Source of the DNA: Xestospongia bergquistia
Taxonomy: Eukaryota; Porifera; Demospongiae; Haplosclerida; Petrosiidae
Length of the DNA: 64,000 nt
Assembly (NCBI GenBank): GCA_963965975.1
Contig: OZ014422.1
Location: forward strand, 3,495,155-3,559,154
Direction of reading: 5' to 3'
Both the position numbers and the translations under genes were made by a program. Below, piece by piece: positions 55,723-64,000 of this stretch. The notes under the pieces are model-generated. The model was not told the DNA's origin and did no database searches. It saw nothing but the letters and a program-made list of their open reading frames with translations. Numbering within the stretch: position 1 is the stretch's first letter; every line of letters begins with the position of its first letter.

Positions 55723-56136
55723 CTTGTAATCCTATGTCCTCCTTTTGTGATCCATTTTTTTAGTTCTGTTATATCTAATGATTTCTTATGTTTCTGATCC
55801 TAAGTTCTTGATCTAACTTTTCCTTATTAATTGTAACACCTGTGATACTACAGATCACCTTTTACTAAAAAGTATCTGGTGATACAGAAATGCTTCAGTA
55901 GATTACATCATGTTATTAATGATCCTATATCACTAGCTATTGGTTTGTTTTCTGACTGGACTATGACTAAATGGAATGAAAGGGCAGTAGTTTGTGATCC
56001 TACAGCCATAAAATTTTACATCAAGTGATGGATTGATATATGGATGGATAAGCTGATAAAAAAGAATAATAGAGTGAACATAGGGTCTGTAGAAATAAAC
56101 AGATGAAGTTGGGAGTTTATTTACCACGTTATTCAT
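55723..56136. other. Spacer; possible Penelope target duplicate
   Basis: No gene. The 13-mer aaataaacagatg at about 56092-56104 recurs at about 58314-58327, just beyond the other side of the Penelope element, and may be a target-site duplication separated from the left end by about 32 bp of filler. Confidence 0.4.
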
Positions 56137-56602
56137 GTTTTTAAGAAAAAGATTATTTGAGCTTTATGAACGTGATAAAAATATATTCTGAAAAAAGTAC
56201 AGAACGTTTCGGCCAAAGGCCTTCATCAGCTGTATGAAACTAAGCAAAAAAAGTCACGCTATTTATAGCAATGCATGATTGTTTACAGTTAGTAATTGGG
56301 CTAAGAAGTGAAAGGTTGTCCCAGAAGGCTAAAAAGAGACGCTATTTTGTTCCGTGTGGAAGGTGAGAAACAACATCTTGGACCATAGAGCTCAAAACAG
56401 ACGCGAAGTAGTTAATTGTTGTGGGCGTGGCTAATGATTATTGATTTCGAACTGGTATGTTGTAGAGCAGAGATGTCCAGGTAGGATTGATGATAAAGCC
56501 TGGATCTAGGTTGATGGTGTTGCTGGTGGTTTTGATGAATATTGCTTCTTTGGTCTTTCTCTTCCACCAGCTGATCTCTTGTTCAAGTATTCTGCACTCA
56601 TC
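56137..56602 (-). repeat. Penelope inverted repeat, left
   Basis: Contains the 3' coding end, the 3' untranslated region and the minus-strand hammerhead motif. About 99% like the right copy by eye. Confidence 0.9.
56197..56235 (-). ncRNA. Hammerhead ribozyme-like motif
   Basis: Minus strand: stem I TACAG/CTGTA, core CTGATGA, a short stem II GGCC-TTT-GGCC (one extra A before it), core GAAA, and a tiny stem III made by the palindrome ACGT with the predicted cleavage after GTT. Very short stem III is the form described for Penelope-like elements. Lies downstream of the RT gene. Confidence 0.75.
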
Positions 56603-57838
56603 CCATAAAATCTTGTGTCCTGTATTGATGAAGTGGAGAGCCAAAGCATTGGTGGTATCACCATTTTTAATAGCCCTCTTGTGTTCAGCTTTTCTTATTT
56701 TCATTGTTCTGCCAGTTTTTCCAATGTATACAGCACCACATTCGCAAGGGATCTCATAGATGACTCCCACTTTATCCTCTGGTGGAGTAGGGATCTTGAC
56801 ATGTGATAGGGATCTCCTAAGTGTATTTCTGGAGGTAAATGCAGTTTTGATGTTGAGGGAACGACAAGCTTGACTGATACCTTCACTTAGGCCTTTGACA
56901 TAAGGAAGGACAAGGGTTCTCTTCTTTTCTTTTGTCAAGGATTCTTCAGATGATATTGGAGCAACTGTTGTACTCTTCTTAGGTTTAGATTGATTAAGGC
57001 CATAGTAAATCCTTCTAGATGGAAAACCGTTAGCTCTGAAGACGCCATGTAGTCTATTTATCTCATGGGGGAGTGTATCCTCTGAGCATACGTTGATAGC
57101 TCTCTCCTTGAGACAACTGATGATACCTGATTTGACAAGTGGATGGTGATTAGATCTGTAATTCAGGTATCTATCAGTATGGGTGGGTTTTCTGTAAACT
57201 GTTGTAGTCAGCCTGTTGTTATTCTTTGAGATGAGTACATCTAAGAAGGCGATGGAGTTGTTAACTTCCATCTCCATTGTGAACTCAATCCTATCGTGTA
57301 GGCTATTGATGTGGGACAGAAAATCCTGTAAGGAAGAGCTGTTGTGAGGCCAGATGACGAAGGTGTCATCGACGTATCTTCTCCACAGTTTTGGTTGTAG
57401 ATGAAAGGTTGAGATAGCAGTCATTTCAAAATCTTCCATAAAAATATTGGCTACTGTGGGTGATAGTGGTGAACCCATGGCTGTGTCGTCCGTCTGTTCA
57501 TAGAGTTTATCTCCAAACCTGAAGAAGGTAGATCTGAGGCATAGTTCTACTAGATGACAGATCTGAAGTGGGGTCATGGTGGTTCTATTTCCTAGATCTT
57601 CATCTGATATTAATCTATCCTTGATGATGGTGAGGACATCATTGATTGGTACCCTGGTAAACAAACTCTTAACATCAAAACTGACGAGTAAGTCATTTTC
57701 TTCCAGATTAAGATGAGAGATGGAACTAACAAAATGGGAAGAATTTTTGACATAACTGTCTGTTTTTCCAACAAGAGGGGAAAGAATCCTATTAAGTTCT
57801 TTTGCTAAGTTATATGTGGCAGATCCAATAGTACACAC
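56438..57838 (-). CDS. Penelope RT plus GIY-YIG endonuclease (5'-truncated)
   Basis: A 466-residue uninterrupted frame. It opens at CTIGSATYNLAKELNRILSP, within the early RT motifs (RPIV just upstream is still in frame). It goes on through LLVSFDVKSLFTRVPIND (motif A Asp), AMGSPLSPTVANIFMEDFE (motif B), LWRRYVDDTFVIW (motif C, both Asp) and IAFLDVLISKNNNRLTTTVY to YRKPTHTDRYLNY, and ends with a GIY-YIG nuclease: GVIYEIPCECGAVYIGKTGR, then EHKRAI and the Glu in KEAIFIKT. RT and nuclease residues all look intact. Full-length Penelope proteins are longer at the N-terminus by a few hundred residues, so this copy is 5'-truncated and the ATG is probably not the native start. Penelope elements prime reverse transcription at nicked or telomeric DNA. 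Confidence 0.93.
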   Translation of the reverse strand: MCTIGSATYNLAKELNRILSPLVGKTDSYVKNSSHFVSSISHLNLEENDLLVSFDVKSLFTRVPINDVLTIIKDRLISDEDLGNRTTMTPLQICHLVELCLRSTFFRFGDKLYEQTDDTAMGSPLSPTVANIFMEDFEMTAISTFHLQPKLWRRYVDDTFVIWPHNSSSLQDFLSHINSLHDRIEFTMEMEVNNSIAFLDVLISKNNNRLTTTVYRKPTHTDRYLNYRSNHHPLVKSGIISCLKERAINVCSEDTLPHEINRLHGVFRANGFPSRRIYYGLNQSKPKKSTTVAPISSEESLTKEKKRTLVLPYVKGLSEGISQACRSLNIKTAFTSRNTLRRSLSHVKIPTPPEDKVGVIYEIPCECGAVYIGKTGRTMKIRKAEHKRAIKNGDTTNALALHFINTGHKILWDECRILEQEISWWKRKTKEAIFIKTTSNTINLDPGFIINPTWTSLLYNIPVRNQ

Positions 57839-57849
57839 AATAGGTCTGA

Positions 57850-58315
57850 GATGAGTGCAGAATACTTGAACAAGAGATCAGCTGGTGGAAGAGAAAGACC
57901 AAAGAAGCAATATTCATCAAAACCACCAGCAACACCATCAACCTAGATCCAGGCTTTATCATCAATCCTACCTGGACATCTCTGCTCTACAACATACCAG
58001 TTCGAAATCAATAATCATTAGCCACGCCCACAACAATTAACTAGTTCGCGTCTGTTTTGAGCTCTATGGTCCAAGATGTTGTTTCTCACCTTCCACACGG
58101 AACAAAATAGCGTCTCTTTTTAGCCTTCTGGGACAACCTTTCACCTCTTAGCCCAATTACTAACTGTAAACAATCATGCATTGCTATAAATAGCGTGACT
58201 TTTTTTGCTTAGTTTCATACAGCTGATGAAGGCCTTTGGCCGAAACGTTCTGTACTTTTTTCAGAATATATTTTTATCACGTTCATAAAGCTCAAATAAT
58301 CTTTTTCTTAAAAAA
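57850..58315 (+). repeat. Penelope inverted repeat, right
   Basis: Inverted copy of 56137-56602; it begins at gatgagtgcag and ends before aaataaacag. Visible differences include single bases near 58043 and 58146. Confidence 0.9.
58217..58255 (+). ncRNA. Hammerhead ribozyme-like motif (inverted copy)
   Basis: Same motif on the plus strand in the right inverted repeat: CTGATGA at 58223-58229, GGCC/GGCC stem at 58231-58241, GAAAC at 58242-58246, and stem I TACAG/CTGTA. Confidence 0.75.
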
Positions 58316-58994
58316 ATAAACAGATGCTAACTATTAACTAATAAATTATAATAAAACTTACAGCTACTAGCTAGTTAAACAATAATACCCTCTACAATAA
58401 TAAATGGAACTGAGATAAATAAATTAACAGAAACTACAAATTAAATGAGATACAAGTAAATTAATAAATAATTATTATAAAATATTATATACAATTTAAT
58501 GGAAATGTCCAATGATGCAAACAAAGTTGGGTACTGATCAGTTTCTATAGCAACAAAACTAGTTAATAATATTAAAGTTAGTTAACTTAATTACTCCAAC
58601 CCTATTAGTCCTTTGGCCTGTGATTTTTCTTGGTTCAACACATTTTTAATACTACTCAAATGAAGTACTATCATCAGATAAGTCAATGAAGGTAACTACT
58701 AGAGTGATACATGGCAACTACTATAAGTTCAAGAAATTGTTTAGTTCAATGATACCTTAAGATTATGATCAATCTTAAATGCAGTGACATGTAAAACAAT
58801 GTACTTTTGACATGTTATAATCATAATTGTTTGATATACCATATATAGTAATAGACCTCCAGTGAAGGGTGTGTCCTTATACCTCCACTAATGGACATGT
58901 CTCTAAAAAGTTGTAAAAAAACAAGAAGGGTGGGTCATCTGTAGCAACAGTTACCAGTAATACTGACAGTTTTATTCCTTCTACTAGGGGATAT
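58316..58994. other. AT-rich spacer
   Basis: Holds the DLSDDSTSFE-like minus-strand scrap at about 58650-58695 shared with about 37365. No other feature. Confidence 0.4.
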
Positions 58995-59890
58995 ATAAAG
59001 TATAATGATTTCACTATAATGCAAATAAAATTAGGTAGTCTAGTGTTAACAATTCAAAAAGATGTCAAATCAGCTGGTATTGAATTTGACAACCTCAAGC
59101 AGTTACTAATTCTGTCTTATCCACTTGAAAAAGAGATTCAAGAAGCAAAGAGCTTTACACATGTTTTGTTGCAGTTTATAAACATTGTTCACCAGTTAAC
59201 ATTACTGATCATTTTAAGCTCACAAATACACTACCCGACATTCAAACATATAATCTTGAAAAACAAAACTACCATGAGAAATTTCTGAGTACTACATTTG
59301 TGCAAGAGCTACAAAAATAAGCTGAAATAATAGGCCATAAACCTCTATGAGAACAAACTATAGCTTTTAAATTAAAGTGGTTGTCCAACTAATCATTTCA
59401 CAGTTAAAGAGTTTTGAAAAATTGTAAAAAAAATTGTTCTTTGACTATACTCTTAATATATTCACCTTTATAAAGTTGCTGAAGGTTTTATCTTTGTTAC
59501 TGTGTGTGTTCCTAAACCACTAATGGGAGTACTAGAGAAAATGGAAAAGACAAGGCTATCATATCTCCTTAATATTGGATTGATCTTGTTACAAATTGGA
59601 GATAAAGTTATCCTCGATAAGAGATAAGAGAGAGAAAGAGGTATAGACACTAAAATAATCATGATAAAATTAATTATTAATACATTAAAATAATATAACA
59701 GTAAATATATACTTCCATTGTACTATTATATACACATTTTACAGGTAATATATAATGAAGTATACAAACCTACTTTAGATATTACTAATGTTCCTGGTAG
59801 TAGTAGTCTCATCCCTAAACCAGTCTCATCTGATTAAGGACTTGAGGAGACCCCCAATCTCTAGCCCAGAAGAAAGGTCAAGAGGTAAGA
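58995..59890 (+). pseudogene. Death-fold gene relic, copy 2
   Basis: Reads GIEFDNLKQLLILSYPLEKE, then HVLLQFINIVHQL (59070-59210), matching block 1 of the relic at 28596 (VKQLLTVSFPFEYLEDIE). The homologue of block 2 follows in broken frames (59380-59640) and a third scrap (VYKPTLDITNVPGSSSLIPK, 59757-59840) has no counterpart noted at the first site. Many stops; clearly dead. Confidence 0.5.
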
Positions 59891-60129
59891 CTAATGAATT
59901 AATTTATATAAGATAATATGAAGTATCATTTCTATGGTCAGGTAATACATACAGAAGTGTATCAAGACCAATCTCTTCCAATAGATAACTTTTCTATTAT
60001 GTCAACTATCTCTTAGACAGGCTAGGTTAGTAATGACTATAACTACTGTCTAGTAACATATATTCAGTCAATGTATTCTTTGTGTTACACTATTCTGCAT
60101 TAATACTCAGTAAGACAGTAAACAAGGTC
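59891..60129. other. Spacer, no gene
   Basis: AT-rich; nothing recognised. Confidence 0.4.
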
Positions 60130-61830
60130 TATTTAATGTTTACAAAATTTAGTCCAAACCTCATCTTCTGTGGAGTGAAAATATAAACTGCCTTGTTTGC
60201 ATTGATTCAGGTCCTCCTAACATATTATTATGACGATTCACAAGATCCATAAAGACACCAAATTTATAAAGACAACGAAAGGGACTTTCCATGGCCTCCC
60301 AAAGAGCCATTATGAAAGAAACAATAGCAAAAGAGCACTCACCACCAAAAAGAGATTGGATATTTTTGTAGCTTGCTGTTTGTTTACATTTACCTAAAAC
60401 AAACATAAGTTGCTCTTCTAAAGTGGACAACATCTTATGGCAATAGCTTGCAATAGCTAGGTACTTTGTTGTGAATATAAACAGTAAATGTGCACTTTAA
60501 ACTTAAAAATACTAAAGTTGCTAATACATATAAGACTAAATCAACTAATTACTTGTAATTCATTAAATTTGGAAACAGATACGTGGCACAACATGAGCAC
60601 AAACTATACTAGATATGAATTTGAACCCAAAACTTTCTAAAGATGGTATGTCACCTAAAATACTAGAGCCTGGATGAGAAAGAGCATTTCATTTATATAA
60701 AATGTGCCAATAAATTTCACTCTAGCATAAACATGTGCTGCAAAATTGAAGTTACAGAAATATTCAGCTTATCCACAAATGAATGTAAGCTATATTACAA
60801 GTAAACTTAAATTGGAATGAACTCACAATGATTTCTAATGATTTCTTATCAAAAATCAAAATTTAGTGTTCCAAGGTAACCTCTTCTCTCAACAAAATGA
60901 TAAAAATATATACAAGTATGCAGAACTGCTCATTTACAAATGTTGTGATGACCTTTGATACGTTTAGTTAAACTCTGGTTCAGAGTCTATAGAGTATAAA
61001 AATAAACTAACACTAGGACTTTCACAGCTTGTAAATGTTCCTAAGGTAACACTAACTATATTATCTTTTACTTTATTGTACATGATCATGGGTGGCAAGT
61101 ATGTTATACGCTGTCAAATTTCAGTTTGACCTCTGACTCAGTGTTATCTCTCAGGCTAGGAATAAGGTACAGAGAAATACGTTATACCATTGAATACACA
61201 CAAGTTGTCGTGGAAGTACTAAACTAGAAATCTCATATAAAACAAATTGTGTTCTTTGCATACCACGATGATTTAATGTCACAAATAGTCTATATATTAT
61301 TAATGAATGCTTGTACAAGCATTCACTAACTGACACAAAATTATTTATAAACAGTATAAAACGTCTTTTATAGTAAAAACAAGAAAAATTACGGAAGAAA
61401 AAAACAGCGAAGAATGAAGAAATGCTTTGATGAAGCTTGCGAAAGTGTAAACTACAAGACCAAACCCAACATAGGATGATGACATTTTTCATTATTGAAT
61501 TCAAGAAAACTGCACAAATTGGACATAGCATACCAACCGTTAATGATTCCACTTCTCTTTTAATGGCAGTGTGAATAGTTTCTAATTGTTCCCAAGCTTC
61601 AAGACAACTCTGCCTTATCTGATCTTGGTTAACTCTCCTATATCATACACTATTACAACTATATACTAAATATATCTCACCTGTCTTCTTCTTCAGTTTT
61701 TTGTTTCTTTTGAATTTTCGCTCTCTCATTTTCATGGCTCCTAACTTCTTCATATTTTCTCTTAGCTTCTTGCAGTTTTCTCTTTATTTGTTCTTCCTTC
61801 TCTTGATGATCATTCTATTAAAATAATTAC
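60130..61830 (-). pseudogene. SMC6-like 3' end, copy B (broken)
   Basis: Minus strand. The coiled-coil exon at about 61690-61830 reads EEQIKRKLQEAKRKYEEVRS. The next exon (about 61500-61650) reads REVESLTVGMLCPIC. The last (60161-60433) reads TLEEQLMFVLGKCKQTASYK, then FGGECSFAIVSFIMALWEAM and ESPFRCLYKFGVFMDLVNR. Compared with SMC6, the signature LSGGE is LFGGE and the Walker B DEFDVYMD region is degraded (YKFGVFMD). This copy keeps ESPFRCL, which copy A lost, and makes the SMC6 assignment firmer. The N-terminal half is absent. Orientation and order relative to the beta-helix gene are as in copy A. Confidence 0.72.
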
Positions 61831-61844
61831 ATTGTATTATGTCC

Positions 61845-62330
61845 TTGTGGGTGTGTGATAAGTGTTAATTTTCTTTTTTTAATATGTTAGATGATTTGAC
61901 CGTACAAACTATTACTAAATATTTATGTAGTATTTGTAATTTCAATTTAGATTATCAAGTTGTTCAAACCCAAATTTTTAAAAATACATGACATTGTTAA
62001 TTCACACTAAGTTGGTAAAGGAAGGATATACAGATATACAGATGTAATATGTTACCAATATAGTTGTGATGACTTCAATCGTTCTTTAGTTTACACAAGT
62101 AATCACTAATCATATTCATGGTCATAATTATTGTTAATTGTAACCATCTAATGTAAATTTAAATAGCAGTTGTTATATCCACCTACTGAGCATGATTCAA
62201 AACTGAGAGAACAACATTTATAGTTACTCTTAGAGTGTGCTAGTCTAAATAGTTAATTTATCAAGTTCAAATATAAACAATTGTGTATGAAAAACTGTCA
62301 TCATTTTCCTTTTAAGATTAATGTTAAAAT
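61845..62330 (+). repeat. Duplicate of the intact gene's 3' flank
   Basis: Similar to 11870-12200, downstream of the intact beta-helix/multi-TM gene, and here it runs straight into a truncated paralogue. It also shares gacattgttaattcacac with 3807, the start of copy 1. Confidence 0.8.
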
Positions 62331-64000
62331 GTTAAAAATTTATGTCTTTAATTTCAAGTATTCTCAAAATTACATTGGGCTTCGTGATCCATTTATAATC
62401 TCAGAAACAAATAGAGGCTGTGTTCATCCGTACTACAAAAATTTGTACTTCATTTTGCAATCAGTAGCTATAGTACAAGTATTTGACAATCTTTTTAACA
62501 CAGCTCTAAATGCTGGAAAAATAGTTTTTGTTAATGCAGCCTCTGTATACATCAATGGAAAGAATAACATTTTCAAAAATATAACAGGCTCAGTAATACA
62601 AGCATACAACAGTGACATTCATTTGAATGGTACAATGGTTTTCTATAACAACAAAGCTAGTCATGGAGCTGCTATTCGACTTGATTCATTATCACATCTC
62701 TACATTCATGAATCTACTAATGCTTCTTTTATTAATAACAGTGCTACCTTTTATGGTGGTGCAATTTACTCTCACATGAACAGAAATCTTAAAATAGAAA
62801 CCCACTTTGTACTATTCAAGTAGTGAGTAAACATATTTTGCAACTTAAGGCCAAAATGACTTTTAAACAAAACAGTGCTATACTTGCTGGTAACTCGATT
62901 TATGTATCTCCACTTTATAAATGTCAACAGTTGTACTTAAAAGAAGTCAATTCTAGTGACCTATATAGCAAATTGTTTCACTTCAAAGGAGAGGACACCA
63001 AACATAATGGAGAAATATCATCGGTACCTGTGAGCACACATCACTGTAGCATCAATGGTTCAACTAATGATGTTCAGATCAAATTGTGTCCAGGTAAAAC
63101 AATTACAATTGGTTTGAGAGCATTTGATTTGAATGGGATTCCTACTTATGCTCAAATTTTTGCCAGGTTAACCAAAGTTGGAAAATGGTGGCATAAACAT
63201 AAGCGTTATTCGTGGACATATGATATGACATATTTGTTATCAATTGAGCAACAATTTCAAACTGTCTACAGCAATAGATGTACTCTATTAAATTTTACAA
63301 TATTCTCAGAAAGTACAAATGATATAATGCATTTACATTTTGAGGTCTTGGGATACCTTCCTACATCTTCAATGAAATTGGTTCCACAAACCTGTCCACT
63401 AGGATTTGTATACAATAGTAATGTCAAATCATGTGTATGTAGTTCATTTCTGACAGAGTTTGGTATCACACAATGTGACATTGATACTACATCTGTCTAT
63501 ATTCCACCTCGATCATGGCTAGGGATTGTTAATAATGGAAACATTGTTGGTTATACTGAATACTGTCCTCCTGGATACTGTCTACCAAACACAACTATCA
63601 ATATAACACAAACTGACATTATTTGTAGAGGAAATCGTATGGGATGGCTATGTGGTGAATGTAAGGAGGGCTACAGTCTTGTCTTAGGTAATACTGATTG
63701 TTACAAGTGTTCTAATACACTACATACTGTGCTTTCTCTTACATTTGGTATACTAGGTGGTATAGTGTATGTACTAGTGTTGTTTAGTTTGAGACTTACT
63801 ATTGACTTGGGAACAATTGGAGGATTTTTTTTTTGGCTAAATATTATCTGGCCAACTGTCATACCACCATCTGATATGGCAATCACAAATATTGTCTTAC
63901 GATATATGGCCTATTTGTTAACTTCTATCAAATATCAATGGAATATACCAGTATGTATCGCAAATGATCTCAATGAGCTAGGCAAGACAGCTTTATTGTA
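62330..64000 (+). pseudogene. Beta-helix/multi-TM protein, copy 3 (5'-truncated, runs off window)
   Basis: Homologous to the intact gene from its residue of about 397 (KIYVFNFKYSQNYIGLRDP) onward. The N-terminal 395 residues and signal peptide are replaced by duplicated 3'-flank DNA. One base is missing near 62790 (RNLK... instead of RNLPNI), after which the frame stays open from about 62800 to the window end, through the Cys knot (WLCGECKEGYS, about 63645) and the first membrane spans. Apart from the missing start and the single frameshift, conservation is high, which suggests a recent loss. The C-terminal spans lie beyond the window. Confidence 0.88.

Larger units (their letters stand above)
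56137..58315 (-). mobile_element. Penelope-like retroelement, young, with inverted ends
   Basis: Two inverted repeats of 466 bp (56137-56602 and 57850-58315) enclose the rest of a minus-strand RT/GIY-YIG gene. The repeats differ at only a few positions, so the insertion is recent. The right repeat is an inverted copy of the element's own 3' coding and 3' untranslated part, joined where the RT gene is truncated (about 57849) at a short shared gatgag. Each end carries a hammerhead-like ribozyme motif. Complex, partly inverted ends are known for Penelope-like elements. Confidence 0.88.

Noticed and set aside
56487-56806. Plus-strand frames opposite the Penelope nuclease
   Set aside because: Antisense shadows of the 466-residue RT/GIY-YIG frame.
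1-64000. CRISPR arrays, bacterial operons, tRNA or rRNA genes
   Set aside because: No regularly spaced direct repeats, Shine-Dalgarno-led gene strings or tRNA/rRNA-like folds were seen; introns and transposons point to an animal genome.

Overview
The window reads as AT-rich animal DNA, most likely from a demosponge; an Amphimedon-like genome is my best guess. The reasons are very short GT-AG introns (often 40-60 bp), a family of large extracellular beta-helix/multi-membrane-span proteins, death-fold relics, SRCR and ATG2 pieces, and a dense mix of metazoan transposons. The species is inferred from the sequence alone. There is no prokaryotic operon, CRISPR array or recognisable tRNA/rRNA gene.

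Layout. 0-12 kb: an inverted SMC6-like scrap, a THAP fragment, a broken 3' end of an SMC6-like gene (minus), a dispersed repeat, a decayed copy of a beta-helix/multi-TM gene (3.8-6.9 kb) and the only large intact host gene, a single-exon 1262-residue protein of the same family (8049-11837). 12-20 kb: a lone PHD finger, a LINE with a restriction-like endonuclease domain (minus), relics of a secreted SRCR-type gene, the 3' end of an ATG2-like gene with an internal deletion, and a homeobox gene (minus) with a frameshift inside the homeodomain. 20-28 kb: a nest of DNA transposons. A pogo/Tigger element carries a MULE-like insertion, and next to it a PIF/Harbinger element is interrupted four codons into its transposase by a MULE with 50-bp inverted ends and an 8-bp target duplication. 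28-37 kb: death-fold gene relics, two more LINEs, an exact 65-bp tandem duplication and a second copy of the dispersed repeat. 37-42 kb: a BEL/Pao LTR fossil. 43-50 kb: an EnSpm/CACTA-type transposase gene with a divergent partner gene, running into a second pogo-like transposase that ends in a PHD finger. 50-55 kb: Ty3/Gypsy fossils. 56.1-58.3 kb: a young Penelope-like element (RT plus GIY-YIG) bounded by 466-bp inverted repeats, each carrying a hammerhead-ribozyme-like motif. 58.9-64 kb: a second death-fold relic, a second SMC6-like 3' end and a third beta-helix/multi-TM gene that runs off the window.

The two window ends are paralogous: both hold [SMC6 3' end, minus] followed by [beta-helix/multi-TM gene, plus], which marks a segmental or tandem duplication. 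Between them lies a graveyard of at least ten transposable elements. The host genes show no metabolic theme. The functional unit worth attention is the large receptor-like gene family. The mobile-element biology is the richest part: interlocked antiparallel Harbinger genes, terminal PHD fingers on two unrelated DNA transposases, and ribozymes at Penelope ends.
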